Below, in pieces: positions 52,823 through 63,042 of a stretch of 64,000 nt of DNA. The notes beneath the pieces were generated by a model. The model was not told where the DNA came from. It made no database searches and saw nothing but the letters and a program-made list of their open reading frames with translations. The position numbers and the translations under genes are program-made. Source of the stretch: Enhydrobacter aerosaccus (lineage in GTDB: Bacteria > Pseudomonadota > Alphaproteobacteria > Reyranellales > Reyranellaceae); contig NZ_FUWJ01000002.1 of the NCBI RefSeq assembly GCF_900167455.1, positions 1,116,305 to 1,180,304 of the forward strand, in the 5' to 3' direction. The stretch's first letter is position 1. The number at the start of each line of letters is the position of its first letter.

Positions 52823-53503
52823 CTATTCGGCCTTCAGCCAGATGGGGTCCTTGAGCCTCTTCACGAATTCGGCGTGGGCGGCGAGTTCCAGCTCGGTCGG
52901 CGCATGCGGGCGCGGCGGCCGGATCGTCACCGTCGTCGTGACCGCCAGTTCGACCGCGGCGGCCGCCACTCCGGCCGCCAGGCCGAGATCGCGCTGCCGG
53001 CCGCCATTGAGTTCGAGATAGACCTCGGCCAGGAGCTCGGAATCGAGCAGTGCGCCATGCTTCGTGCGGCTCGAATTGTCGACGCCCAGCCGCTCGCATA
53101 GCGCATCCAGGCTGACCCGTTGGCCCGGAAACTTGCGGCGCGCCATCGATACGGTGTCGATATAGGCGTTGGCGAGCTTGGGCTTGCCGGCCCGCTCGAG
53201 CTCGGCATTGAGAAAACCGATATCGAATTGCGCATTGTGGATGACGAGCCGGGCGTCGCCGATGAACTCCAGGAACTCATGGACACGATCCGCGAAGGGC
53301 GGCTTGTCGGCCAGGAATTCGTCGCTCAGCCCGTGCACGTCCTGGGCGCCGGCCGGCATCGGCATTTCCGGGTTGAAATAGGCGTGGAAAGTTTTGCCTG
53401 TTGCAACGGTATTGAATAGCTCGATGCAGCCGACCTCGACCACGCGATGGCCGGCCTGTGGATCCAGACCCGTCGTTTCCGTATCGAGGACGATCTCGCG
53501 CAT
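52823..53503 (-). CDS. dnaQ: DNA polymerase III epsilon subunit
   Basis: Proofreading 3'-5' exonuclease of 226 residues. Exo I is DTETTG with D7 and E9; Exo II is HNAQFDIGFLN; Exo III-epsilon is HGALLDSELL. The C-terminal tail that binds the alpha subunit follows. I choose ATG 53503; the longer open frame to 53662 reads back through coaE. It lies 25 bases after the coaE stop and is co-directional, so it is probably in the same transcript. Confidence 0.96.
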   Translation of the reverse strand: MREIVLDTETTGLDPQAGHRVVEVGCIELFNTVATGKTFHAYFNPEMPMPAGAQDVHGLSDEFLADKPPFADRVHEFLEFIGDARLVIHNAQFDIGFLNAELERAGKPKLANAYIDTVSMARRKFPGQRVSLDALCERLGVDNSSRTKHGALLDSELLAEVYLELNGGRQRDLGLAAGVAAAAVELAVTTTVTIRPPRPHAPTELELAAHAEFVKRLKDPIWLKAE

Positions 53504-53528
53504 GAGGCTCTTGTAACCGGAAGCGTCG

Positions 53529-54191
53529 TCAGGCGCGACGGGCGCGCGCGAGCTGCGCTGTGAATTTCTCCCGCCAGGGATTGGGCGGCCACGACCGGCC
53601 CGGGCCCTGACTGAGACGAGCGACAGCCCTTTGCAACGCCATCCGCGTCGGCGCCAGGCCAAGTCCGGTGGGGATGACGAAGGTCGCCAGGCGCCGCTTG
53701 GTGCGGTCCGGCACTTGCTGGCGCAGGATGCCGGTGAATTTCTCGGCTGTCATGCCGGGCCGAGCCAGAACCCGCCGCCGTTGCAGGAAGGCCGGAGCGC
53801 TTACCACCAAGGTGGCATCGACACGTCGCTCGCCGCGCCCCTCGAACAGCAAGGGGATATCGAGAACGACCAGCGGCATGCCGCGTTGAGCTGCCCGCTT
53901 GAGGAAAGCCCGCTGCCGCGCGGCGACCAGCGGATGGACGATCGCCTCGAGCTTGCGTAGCGCATCTTTGTTGCCAAAGACACGCGCGCCCAAGGCCTGG
54001 CGGTCGAGCACCCCCTCCTTCACGACCCCAGGAAAAGCGGCCTCGATCGGAGGCAGCGCACGTCCGCCCGGCGCCTGCAAGGCGTGCACGGCCGCATCCG
54101 CGTCGTAAACCGGTATCCCCATCTGCCGCAGCATCTTGGCCGCGGTCGACTTGCCCATCCCGATCGAGCCGGTCAACCCGACGATCACCAT
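53529..54191 (-). CDS. coaE: Dephospho-CoA kinase
   Basis: Last enzyme of CoA synthesis, 220 residues. The P-loop GSIGMGKST (8-16), VYDADAAVH and DIPLLFEG motifs are those of CoaE. Helical C-terminal residues follow. ATG 54191 is chosen since the conserved MVIVGLTG begins there; the upstream open extension overlaps the TMEM43 gene. The TMEM43 gene ends 10 bases before and dnaQ begins 25 bases after. Confidence 0.96.
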   Translation of the reverse strand: MVIVGLTGSIGMGKSTAAKMLRQMGIPVYDADAAVHALQAPGGRALPPIEAAFPGVVKEGVLDRQALGARVFGNKDALRKLEAIVHPLVAARQRAFLKRAAQRGMPLVVLDIPLLFEGRGERRVDATLVVSAPAFLQRRRVLARPGMTAEKFTGILRQQVPDRTKRRLATFVIPTGLGLAPTRMALQRAVARLSQGPGRSWPPNPWREKFTAQLARARRA

Positions 54192-54201
54192 CTCGTGCCC
54201 T

Positions 54202-55371
54202 TCATTCGACAGCCGCAGCGTCCCTCTTCGCCTTGTGCCAATGCGCGAGCCACAGCGCACCGAGGGCGAGAACAGCTCCCGCCGCGATCACCGCCACGGC
54301 AATATCCGGGCGATACATGACCCAGGCACCGGCGACGATCAATGGCGCCAGGACAGCGGTAAAGAACAGGCCGATCGCGGCCACGCCCGCTTCGACGACG
54401 GCAATCAGGATGGGCACGATGTCCGCCAGCGCGGAGATCGGGCCCATCACCAGGACGAAGCCCAGGAACATCAGAAGGCCGCCGCCGACACGGATCGCCC
54501 AAGCCCAGGCGCTCCCGCCATCCTCCGGCATCGTGAACATCTTCGTGGCTGGAACATCTCCCGGCAGCATGACTTCGATGGGGCCTCCGACCTCCGGATG
54601 ATAGGCGTCGAATGTTCGGCCCGCTTGCTCGGCGACTACGCTGGCTGTCTGCAACGGGACATGTCGGAAGGTTATGCGCAGATCGCCAATCTGGGGATCG
54701 GCGGGATCGCTGCCGACGTAAAGAGCGCCGTCGACCACCTTCACCGGCCTGTTCAACCGCTTTCGCAGCAAGGCCGCCTGCTCGTCACCGGCTGCCAGAG
54801 GTTCCTCGACACCGAACCGGTACAGAAGATTGGGGGGCACGATGAACGCCCCGAGCCTCGGCCCGGGCGCCAGGGCGAGATGGGTCCGGTACGGCATCTC
54901 GGGATTGGCATGGCCACGCCATTCTTGGAAGTCATCCGAGTCGACCGGATATTCCGCCCATGCGCGAACATAGACGTACTTCCGTGCCGTGCCGTTGCCA
55001 TTTGCCTTCCCCGGCTCGGACTCTTCCCGCCACTGAAACATCTCGACGATGCGATGCAGCCGGATGCCAGGACTTCGCATGCCGAATTCCAGGTCCGTTG
55101 CCGGCCCCACCGCCGTCAGTGTGCCGACGACGTGGACGAGCTTGCCGTCATTGTCCGGATTGATCCGGTCGGCGGGCACCGAGAGGACTCCAGCGCCTTG
55201 CGCCATCCCCTTCTCGTTGCTGACAGCCTGGCGTTCGTTCCAGAACAACAGCGACGAGGCCGCGACGATCAAGACAACGCCCAAGACGATGGCACCCACC
55301 GAATCGCCGAGGCGTTCGAGCCACGAGCCCTCTTCGTCAGTCGGCGCTTCGCCCTGCTGCGTGTCGTTCAC
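54202..55371 (-). CDS. TMEM43 (LUMA) family membrane protein
   Basis: Membrane protein of 389 residues. One TM segment near the N-terminus (about 24-44), a large soluble domain (about 50-285), and three hydrophobic segments at the C-terminus (about 290-385) reproduce the layout of eukaryotic TMEM43. Opening segments such as [10 protein letters not shown], the late [11 protein letters not shown] and ITFRHVPLQ fit the family. The function in bacteria is not known; the eukaryotic protein sits in the inner nuclear membrane and ER. It is 10 bases ahead of coaE and 55 bases after the quinone-reductase stop. Confidence 0.82.
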   Translation of the reverse strand: MNDTQQGEAPTDEEGSWLERLGDSVGAIVLGVVLIVAASSLLFWNERQAVSNEKGMAQGAGVLSVPADRINPDNDGKLVHVVGTLTAVGPATDLEFGMRSPGIRLHRIVEMFQWREESEPGKANGNGTARKYVYVRAWAEYPVDSDDFQEWRGHANPEMPYRTHLALAPGPRLGAFIVPPNLLYRFGVEEPLAAGDEQAALLRKRLNRPVKVVDGALYVGSDPADPQIGDLRITFRHVPLQTASVVAEQAGRTFDAYHPEVGGPIEVMLPGDVPATKMFTMPEDGGSAWAWAIRVGGGLLMFLGFVLVMGPISALADIVPILIAVVEAGVAAIGLFFTAVLAPLIVAGAWVMYRPDIAVAVIAAGAVLALGALWLAHWHKAKRDAAAVE

Positions 55372-55426
55372 GGTGCCAGCCCCCTCTTCTCCGGCCCCGT
55401 CCTATCCGCGTCTCGGAAACGCTCAG

Positions 55427-56404
55427 TTAGGGTACGAGAATCGTCTGGCCCGTCGTCTTGCGGCTCTCCAGATCGATATGCGCCTGGCCGGCTTCCGCGA
55501 GCGGATAGCGCTGATCGATCGAGATCTTCACCTTGCCGCTCTTCACCATCTTGAACAGCGACTTGGCGGACGCCTCGAGATCCTTGCGCGTGGCCGTGTA
55601 GGCATTGAGGCTCGGCCTGGTCAGATAGAGCGAGCCCTTGGCATTGAGGATACCGACCGGCTGCGGCGGCACGGCTCCGGAGGCGTTGCCGAACGAGACC
55701 ATCAGGCCGCGAGGCTGCAGACAGTCGAGCGACGCATTCCAGGTGTCCTTGCCGACACCGTCGAACACCACCGGCACACCCTTACCCTTGGTGATCTTCT
55801 TCACCTCGGCGACGATGTCCTCCTTGGTGTAGTCGATCACCCACTTGTAGCCGTTCCTCTTGGCCAGGGCCGCCTTTTCAGGTGAAGACGTGGTACCGAT
55901 CACCTTGTAGCCCCGGGCCTTTGCCCATTGGCCGAACAGCAGGCCGACGCCGCCCGCAGCGGCATGGAACAGGATGATGTCGCCTTTCTTTAGCCAGGGC
56001 TTGGCGCAGCGATCGACCAGATATTCGGTCGTCATGCCCTTGAGCATGATCGCTGCCGCCTGCTCGTCGCTGACCCCCTTGGGCACGTGCACGAGCTGGT
56101 CGACGCCCATCAGCCGCTCCTCGCAGTAGGCGCCGAGAACGCCGCAATAAGCGACGCGATCGCCCTTCTTGAAGCCCTTGGTCCGCGGCCCGACCTCGAG
56201 CACGACGCCCGCCGCCTCGCGACCAACGGCATTGGGCAACGGGGTCTGGTAGAGGCCGCTACGCGTATAGACGTCGATGAAGTTGAGGCCGATAGCCGTG
56301 TGCTTGACCTTGACCTGTCCCGGACCGGGGCTGCCGACCTCGACATCGGCCAGCTGCATCTTCTCCGGTCCGCCATTCTCATGGATCAGAATCGACTTCG
56401 ACAT
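55427..56404 (-). CDS. Quinone oxidoreductase (zinc-free MDR, Qor-type)
   Basis: NADPH-dependent enzyme of 325 residues. The cofactor motif AAAGGVGLLFGQWAK and the MLKGMTTEYL segment are the usual marks of NADPH:quinone reductases. The catalytic-zinc ligands of alcohol dehydrogenases are absent. It is the second gene in a minus-strand run beginning with the LLM-class oxidoreductase, 28 bases after it. It may reduce quinones or enones. Confidence 0.92.
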   Translation of the reverse strand: MSKSILIHENGGPEKMQLADVEVGSPGPGQVKVKHTAIGLNFIDVYTRSGLYQTPLPNAVGREAAGVVLEVGPRTKGFKKGDRVAYCGVLGAYCEERLMGVDQLVHVPKGVSDEQAAAIMLKGMTTEYLVDRCAKPWLKKGDIILFHAAAGGVGLLFGQWAKARGYKVIGTTSSPEKAALAKRNGYKWVIDYTKEDIVAEVKKITKGKGVPVVFDGVGKDTWNASLDCLQPRGLMVSFGNASGAVPPQPVGILNAKGSLYLTRPSLNAYTATRKDLEASAKSLFKMVKSGKVKISIDQRYPLAEAGQAHIDLESRKTTGQTILVP

Positions 56405-56432
56405 TGAAAACTCCCCCTTGAAAGGTTTGCGC

Positions 56433-57605
56433 TCACTCGGCCGCGCGATTGGATTTGGCAGATGCGTATTTCTTGATCTCGCCTTCGACCGCCGCCTGGC
56501 TCTCGGCCGAATAGGTGCCGCGATTGGAGGTGGCGATATCGTAGCTGAGCTGGCGCAACGTGTTGGCGTTGCGCTGGAAATGCGGATGGACGAACCGCGC
56601 CATCAGTTCGTACGAGCGCAGCGTCGCCGGCCAGTCCGCCCAGTTGTTGGCGAGCAACAGGACAGCGCCGAAGCCGCCCTCCGAGCCCTGCCACAACCGT
56701 TCGAAGTGCCTCACGCAGTCGTCCGGCGTTCCGATGCAGGCAATGCCTTCCTTGGTCAGGAACTCGACCGCGTCGGTGATGCCGGGCGGCAGGATCGGAA
56801 AGGTCGCGACGTCGGTGAAATACTTGGCATATCGATCGAGGCCGAACTTGACGTCCTCGCGCGCCTTCTCTCGCGTCTCCGCCACATGGGCGAAGGTGAC
56901 GATGCGCCACTTCGAGCGATCCGCCGTCTTGCCATGCTGACGCGCATTCTCGGTATAGATGCTCCAGTTGTTGGCGTGGGCCTTCAGGGCCTCGTCCGAG
57001 GTGCCGCCGATCGACAGCATGCCGATGCCGTGGCGGCCGGCCGCCACCGCCCCCACCGGAGACCGCGCGCAGGCCACGGCCATTTCCATGCCGGGCTGGC
57101 TGTAGGAAGGCAGCTGCAGCTGGGCGCCGTTCAGGTCGAACCACTCGGTCTTGCGGGTGACCGACTTGCCGGCCATCAGCTCGACGATCACATCGAGCGC
57201 CTCGTTCATGCGGCTGCGCTGATCGGCAGCCCTGACGCCGATCTTGGCCGCGTCGTGCACCAGGGCGCCGGGCCCGACCCCGAACATCGCGCGACCGCGC
57301 GTCATGTGATCGAGCTGGGTCATGCGCGAGGCCAGCATGAACGGGTTATGGTAGGGCAAGGACACGACGCCCGTTCCGAGCCGGATATGCCGCGTGCGCT
57401 CCGCCGCGGCGGCGATGAACATCTCGGGACTGGCGATGATCTCGAACCCGCCCGAATGGTGCTCGCCGACCCAGCCCTCGTGATAGTTCAGCCGATCGAG
57501 ATGCTGGAGCAGCTCCATGTCCCGCTCGAGGGCCAGCGTCGGATTCTCGTCGAGCGCGTGGAACGGGGCGAGAAAAATACCGGTACGAAGATAACGATCG
57601 GTCAA
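56433..57605 (-). CDS. LLM-class flavin-dependent oxidoreductase
   Basis: Luciferase-like monooxygenase fold protein of 390 residues (TIM barrel with F420 or FMN). Landmarks are GIFLAPFH at the start, GWVGEHHSGG near 45, RLGTGVVSLPYHNPF and MFGVGPG. I place the start at a TTG at 57605, where GGGAG lies about 6 bases upstream; the longer open frame to 57809 would add 68 residues with no family match. Relatives oxidise alkanes, sulfonates or aromatic compounds; substrate unknown. It is first in the minus-strand run leading to coaE and dnaQ. Confidence 0.87.
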   Translation of the reverse strand: MTDRYLRTGIFLAPFHALDENPTLALERDMELLQHLDRLNYHEGWVGEHHSGGFEIIASPEMFIAAAAERTRHIRLGTGVVSLPYHNPFMLASRMTQLDHMTRGRAMFGVGPGALVHDAAKIGVRAADQRSRMNEALDVIVELMAGKSVTRKTEWFDLNGAQLQLPSYSQPGMEMAVACARSPVGAVAAGRHGIGMLSIGGTSDEALKAHANNWSIYTENARQHGKTADRSKWRIVTFAHVAETREKAREDVKFGLDRYAKYFTDVATFPILPPGITDAVEFLTKEGIACIGTPDDCVRHFERLWQGSEGGFGAVLLLANNWADWPATLRSYELMARFVHPHFQRNANTLRQLSYDIATSNRGTYSAESQAAVEGEIKKYASAKSNRAAE

Positions 57606-58002
57606 GCAACGCTCCCTGTGTCCGCGCCGAGTATAATGACCGGTCCTTCCGGCGCCAGTGCGCACGCGCCGCGCTCTTGCGGGAGGGTCACGGTTCGATG
57701 CCATTTCTCCTTTGCTGCAACTGCGTGCCGGGCGGCGGTAGCGGGCGATCGAAATGCCCACACGGCAGGCAGGGCACCCTGGCAGCACCATCACCGACGG
57801 TCGATGCACGGACGGCTTGGGCTTTGCCAGGTGGCGCCGCCCTTCTCGCCGTGCGGATTCGACGGTCGCCGAGGAGAGGTTGCTCGTCGAGCGTCTTCCC
57901 TATATTCGCGACGTGCGCCGGGGGCCTGAGGGGCGTTAGACCTCGCCCCCCGAGCGACCATGGCGGGCTGTTCCGCCTCGAACCCGCGTAAGTCCAGCAT
58001 CC
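57606..58002. other. Divergent intergenic region LLM / maf without a gene
   Basis: A 397-base gap with no credible gene. TATAAT occurs at 57632 but lacks a -35 partner. TTGCTC (57880) and TATATT (57901) with a 15-base spacer are a weak maf promoter candidate. GGGGCG and CGCCCC (57930-57949) can form a stem in the maf leader. Confidence 0.5.
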
Positions 58003-58620
58003 ATGCCCGTCCCTCCGTTGATTCTTGCCTCTACGAGTCACTCCCGTCGGCAGCTCCTCGCCAATGCCGGTCTTGCCTTCCGAACGGAACCTTCGGGCCT
58101 CGACGAGGAGGAAGCCAAGCGCAGCCTGCTGGGCGAACGGGCGGCCCCCCAGGAGATCGCCGAAGCGCTAGCCGAGATGAAGGCCCTTCGGGTCTCCAGC
58201 AAGCATCCGGACGCGATGGTCGTGGGGGGCGATTCGACCCTTGCCTGCCAGGGCCGCTTTTTCGACAAGCCGTCGTCGATGGAAACCGCCCGCAAGCAGC
58301 TCCTCGCCCTCCGCGGCCAGACGCACGAGCTGTTTTCCTCCGTCGTCGTGGTTCGCGGCGGCACCCGGTTGTGGCACTGGAACGAGCGGGCGCGCCTCAC
58401 CATGCGCCCATTCAACGAGGCCTTCCTCGATACCTATCTGGCCTGTGCCGGAGAGGCGGTGTTGAACTCGGTCGGCGCTTATCAGCTGGAGGGCCTGGGC
58501 GCTCATCTCTTCAGTCGGGTCGATGGCGACTATTTCACCATCCTCGGCCTGCCGCTCCTGCCGCTCTTGTCGTTCCTGGCCGGCCACGGCATTGGCCTCG
58601 CGCGGGCGCAGGCGGCCTGA
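58003..58620 (+). CDS. maf: Maf-family nucleotide pyrophosphatase
   Basis: Nucleoside-triphosphate pyrophosphatase of 205 residues that removes non-canonical or excess pyrimidine nucleotides. Family motifs: LILASTSHSRRQLL at the start, GGDSTLACQGRFFDKP and the NSVGAYQLEG region. It lies 6 bases ahead of aroE on the plus strand; the pair is a conserved alphaproteobacterial arrangement. Confidence 0.95.
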   Translation: MPVPPLILASTSHSRRQLLANAGLAFRTEPSGLDEEEAKRSLLGERAAPQEIAEALAEMKALRVSSKHPDAMVVGGDSTLACQGRFFDKPSSMETARKQLLALRGQTHELFSSVVVVRGGTRLWHWNERARLTMRPFNEAFLDTYLACAGEAVLNSVGAYQLEGLGAHLFSRVDGDYFTILGLPLLPLLSFLAGHGIGLARAQAA

Positions 58621-58626
58621 CGTCAC

Positions 58627-59517
58627 GTGAGTGCCTACGACGTCCTTCTCGCCGAGGCTCATGGCCGGCCGTTCGCCGCCATCGTCGGCTGGCCGGTCGA
58701 CCATTCCCGCTCACCGGCCCTGCATGGCTTCTGGCTGAAGCAGCACAGGATCGACGGCCACTACGGGCGCCTGCCGGTCGAGCCGACGCGGTCGGCGCTC
58801 GAAGCGCTTGTCGCCTTCCTGCGGCGCACCCCGAATGCGCGCGGCTGCAACCTGACGCTGCCGCACAAGGTCGAGATCATGCCGTTGCTCGACCGCATCG
58901 ATCCCGAAGCCGCCCGGATCGGTGCCGTGAATACGGTCATCAAGCATGCCGACGGCATGCTCGAGGGCCGCAACAGCGATGCCTTCGGCTTCATTGCCGC
59001 CCTGAAGGAAGGTGCCCCGGATTGGCGGGCTTCAGCCGGACCCGTCGTTGTGCTGGGCGCGGGTGGCGCCGCACGGGCAATCGTCGCATCCCTGGTCGAG
59101 GCCGGCGTGCCGGAGCTGCGGCTCGTCAACCGCACCCAGCAGGCCGCGATCGAGCTCGGCCTCGCTTTTACGCCGCGCGATGGACGGCGCATCGCCATCG
59201 AGCGCTGGGACGAGCGCGCCGCCAGTCTCGAGGGCGCGACATTGCTGGTGAACACGACCTCGCTCGGCATGAAGGGGCAGCCGCCGCTCGATCTCGACCT
59301 CCGTCACCTTCCTGCCAGCGCGGCGGTCGACGATATCGTCTATGTCCCGCTCGAGACGCCGTTGCTGGCCGCCGCGCGCGCGCGCGGCAACCACTGCATC
59401 GACGGGTTGGGCATGCTGCTACATCAAGGCCGCATGGGTTTCGAAGCCTGGTTCGGCACCCACGTTGCCGTCAGTGCCGCGCAGCGCCATGCCGTGGCGG
59501 CCGATCTGGGAGCGTAA
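58627..59517 (+). CDS. aroE: Shikimate dehydrogenase
   Basis: NADPH-dependent enzyme of the shikimate pathway, 296 residues. The shikimate site includes VDHSRSP, K81 (LPHK), N102 (VNT) and D118 (NSDAFG). The nucleotide motif GAGGAARA follows. The start is a GTG at 58627, 6 bases after the maf stop. Its stop is 86 bases from the convergent rho stop. Confidence 0.96.
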   Translation: MSAYDVLLAEAHGRPFAAIVGWPVDHSRSPALHGFWLKQHRIDGHYGRLPVEPTRSALEALVAFLRRTPNARGCNLTLPHKVEIMPLLDRIDPEAARIGAVNTVIKHADGMLEGRNSDAFGFIAALKEGAPDWRASAGPVVVLGAGGAARAIVASLVEAGVPELRLVNRTQQAAIELGLAFTPRDGRRIAIERWDERAASLEGATLLVNTTSLGMKGQPPLDLDLRHLPASAAVDDIVYVPLETPLLAAARARGNHCIDGLGMLLHQGRMGFEAWFGTHVAVSAAQRHAVAADLGA

Positions 59518-59584
59518 TCGCGGCAACTGCGTTCGTTCTGCACCGGGCGACGTTCCTGCGCTCGGTGCCGGCGTTGCCGCCTAT

Positions 59585-59603
59585 GCGCGCTTGTGAAAGC
59601 GCG

Positions 59604-59604
<1 letters not shown>
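59585..59604. terminator. Perfect hairpin between aroE and rho stops
   Basis: GCGCGCTT and AAGCGCGC form an 8-bp stem closed by the tetraloop GTGA, which is GNRA-type in the plus-strand RNA. It touches the rho stop codon. No U-tract follows on either strand, so it may act as a stabilising or Rho-assisted end. Confidence 0.35.
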
Positions 59605-60983
<1,379 letters not shown>

Positions 60984-61121
60984 GGGTCTTCAGTGTTTGG
61001 GAAATGACGCACGCGCTCGGGCGACCCGAGGGTCGAACCTGTATGTTGAGAGTCGTGTCGTTCGAAATGGGTCCCGTCGATCACCGCCGGGCGGCAGCGC
61101 CAGGGACCCTGAGGCGGCGCT

Positions 61122-61150
61122 TATATAGGGTTGCGCTGCGGCGCTGTCAA
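61122..61150 (-). promoter_or_regulatory. Consensus sigma-70-type promoter of rho
   Basis: On the minus strand a perfect TTGACA (61150-61145), a 17-base spacer and TATATA (61127-61122) stand about 140 bases ahead of the rho start. Transcription would start near 61115. It lies beyond the stop of the dehydrogenase gene, so rho has a unit of its own. This is the best-matching promoter I find in the window. Confidence 0.8.
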
Positions 61151-61172
61151 AGGCCCTGTTGACGAAAGGGTG

Positions 61173-62081
61173 TCAGTCCGCCTCAGCCAGCATCTCGGCG
61201 TAGCGGAAGATCTCGGTGTGGTCGGCACCCTTGCCGAGCCTGGCATCGGCGTCGGTCCAGTAGGCCACGGCCTGTTCGAGGTTGGGCATCTTGAGCTTGA
61301 GATGGGCGGCGACCTCGCCGGCCGTACGCAGGTCCTTGGCCATCAGGGCCGTCGTAAAGCCGGCGGCGAAGGTGCGGGAGACCACGAACTGGCGGCCTTT
61401 CACCTCGGTGGCGTTGCTCTTGCCCGTCGAGCTGTTGAAGACATCGACCATGGTACCGGGATCGAGGCCGAACGCCTCACCCACCACCAGCGCCTCGCAC
61501 ATCGCCACCAGGCCGGCGGCGGAGAGGTAGTTGTTGAGGGCTTTCAGCGCGTGCCCGGCGCCCGCCGGACCGCACAGCGTGATGGTCTTGCCCATGGTCG
61601 CGAATACCGGCCGGGCCCGCTCCAGGTCGGCCGCCGCTCCGCCCACCATGATGCTGAGCGAGCCATCGACGGCGCGTTTCACGCCGCCCGAGACCGGGGC
61701 ATCGAGCAGCGCCATGCCGCGGAGCGCGAGATCGCGCGCGAGTTGCTGCGTTGCGACCGGATTGGACGAACTCATATCCATCACCAGTGCACCCGCTTCG
61801 AGGCCGTCGATGGCGGGATCGCGGCCTTCGAGCACGGCCTGCCGCACGATCTTGGCATCGGGCAGCATGGTGATCAGTGCCGCGGCTCCCTGAGCGGCAG
61901 CCTTGGCCGAAGCGGTGGCGATGGCGGAGGGATGGGCGCCGACGAAGTCCGATACCGCCTTCTGCGAGACGTCGAAGACGCGCAGCGTGAAGCCGGCTTC
62001 GGCGAGCCGCGTCGCCATGGGACGGCCCATCATGCCGAGACCGATGAAGGCGATGGTGGCGGGCGGGACGAGGGTGGTCAT
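61173..62081 (-). CDS. 3-hydroxyisobutyrate dehydrogenase-family NAD(P)-dependent oxidoreductase
   Basis: Beta-hydroxyacid dehydrogenase of 302 residues. The dinucleotide motif FIGLGMMGRPM is near 12-22, the substrate segment DAPVSGGVKRA near 120, and the catalytic lysine in GHALKALNNYL. Members act on 3-hydroxyisobutyrate, tartronate semialdehyde or related acids. I choose ATG 62081, overlapping the GNAT stop as ATGA, with AGGAG upstream. It is last in the dut-led minus-strand run. Confidence 0.92.
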   Translation of the reverse strand: MTTLVPPATIAFIGLGMMGRPMATRLAEAGFTLRVFDVSQKAVSDFVGAHPSAIATASAKAAAQGAAALITMLPDAKIVRQAVLEGRDPAIDGLEAGALVMDMSSSNPVATQQLARDLALRGMALLDAPVSGGVKRAVDGSLSIMVGGAAADLERARPVFATMGKTITLCGPAGAGHALKALNNYLSAAGLVAMCEALVVGEAFGLDPGTMVDVFNSSTGKSNATEVKGRQFVVSRTFAAGFTTALMAKDLRTAGEVAAHLKLKMPNLEQAVAYWTDADARLGKGADHTEIFRYAEMLAEAD

Positions 62082-62551
62082 GGGACGACTCCTGAGGTGA
62101 GATCGTATTCGTAGAACGGCAGCGTGCGGCCGGGAATCGCATCCGACGGCGCGTTTCGCAGGAAGCGCGCGCCCATATGCTCGTAGAACGCCGCCGCATG
62201 CGGGTCGGCCAGGATGGTCATGCGTTGGGCACCGAGTGTGCGTGCGAGTTGCACTGCGGCCTCGAACAAGATTCGGCCCGCGCCGGTCCCGATCGCCGGC
62301 GGATCGACGAACATCAGGCCGAGACTGGCGGTCTTGCCGCGGCGACGGACGCGGACCAGGCCAACCACGTGCCCTCTGGCGTTGCAGCCGACCAGCACGC
62401 GGCCGGCCGCAATGTCGGCTTCGCGCACGATGATCGCTGGCGTGCTCAACCGCATGAACTCGGCGTCGTAGCCCCAATGGGCCTTCGATCGCACGCAGAG
62501 CGCGGTCAGACTCTTGGCCTCACCGCGCTCCGCCGGCCGGATGGTTGTCAC
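62078..62551 (-). CDS. GNAT-family N-acetyltransferase
   Basis: About 157 residues from a GTG at 62551. The acetyl-CoA motif region is DPPAIGTGAGRILFEAAVQLAR, preceded by the beta-4 strand LGLMFVD; TILADPHAAAFYEHMGA is the typical C-terminal part. The frame is open to 62635, but the extra residues overlap the preceding gene. The ribosome-binding site is weak, which fits coupled translation. Substrate unknown. Confidence 0.8.
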   Translation of the reverse strand: MTTIRPAERGEAKSLTALCVRSKAHWGYDAEFMRLSTPAIIVREADIAAGRVLVGCNARGHVVGLVRVRRRGKTASLGLMFVDPPAIGTGAGRILFEAAVQLARTLGAQRMTILADPHAAAFYEHMGARFLRNAPSDAIPGRTLPFYEYDLTSGVVP

Positions 62552-62565
62552 GACGGGAACGCAGC

Positions 62566-62994
62566 CTAGAGGCCGCGTTCCTTGAACACGTCGCGCGCGA
62601 TCTTGAAGGCGTCCAGGCTGGCGGGAATGCCGCAATAGATCGCGACCTGCAGGAAGATCTCCTTGATCTCGTCCTTGCTGAGACCGTTGGTCAACGCGCC
62701 GTTGATATGCAGCTTGAGCTCGGGCCCGCGATTGAGCGCCGCCAGCATGGCGAGGTTCAGCATCGATCGAGTCTTCTTGGGCAGACCCGGCCGGGTCCAG
62801 ACATAGCCCCAGCAGTACTCGGTCGTGACGTCCTGGAACGCCATCATGAAGTCGTCGGCACTGGCCACCGAATTGTCGACATAAGCCGAGCCCAGCACGG
62901 CTTTGCGCACCTTCATGCCCTCGTCGTAGAGCTTCCGGTTGCGCGGGTTCGGTTTGCTCTTCTTGGCTGCCGTCTTGGCTTTGGCCTTGGCCAT
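62566..62994 (-). CDS. Carboxymuconolactone decarboxylase-family protein (PcaC-like)
   Basis: Protein of 142 residues. After a Lys/Ala-rich tail (1-15), the segment CWGYVWTRPGLPKKTRSMLN and the HINGALTNGLSKDEIKEIFLQVAIYCGIP region closely follow PcaC, the gamma-carboxymuconolactone decarboxylase of the protocatechuate pathway. There is no CxxC, so it is not an AhpD-type peroxidase. No other pca gene is near; it is placed between an Rrf2 regulator and a GNAT gene. A related decarboxylase or isomerase role is possible. Confidence 0.88.
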   Translation of the reverse strand: MAKAKAKTAAKKSKPNPRNRKLYDEGMKVRKAVLGSAYVDNSVASADDFMMAFQDVTTEYCWGYVWTRPGLPKKTRSMLNLAMLAALNRGPELKLHINGALTNGLSKDEIKEIFLQVAIYCGIPASLDAFKIARDVFKERGL

Positions 62995-63042
62995 TGTCTG
63001 CTCCTCCGTTTCAAAAAGCGGCGGAGCATAGCGCAGCTCTTT

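Noticed and set aside
57632-57637. Perfect TATAAT on the plus strand upstream of maf
   Set aside because: No -35-like hexamer 16-18 bases upstream and it is more than 360 bases from maf.
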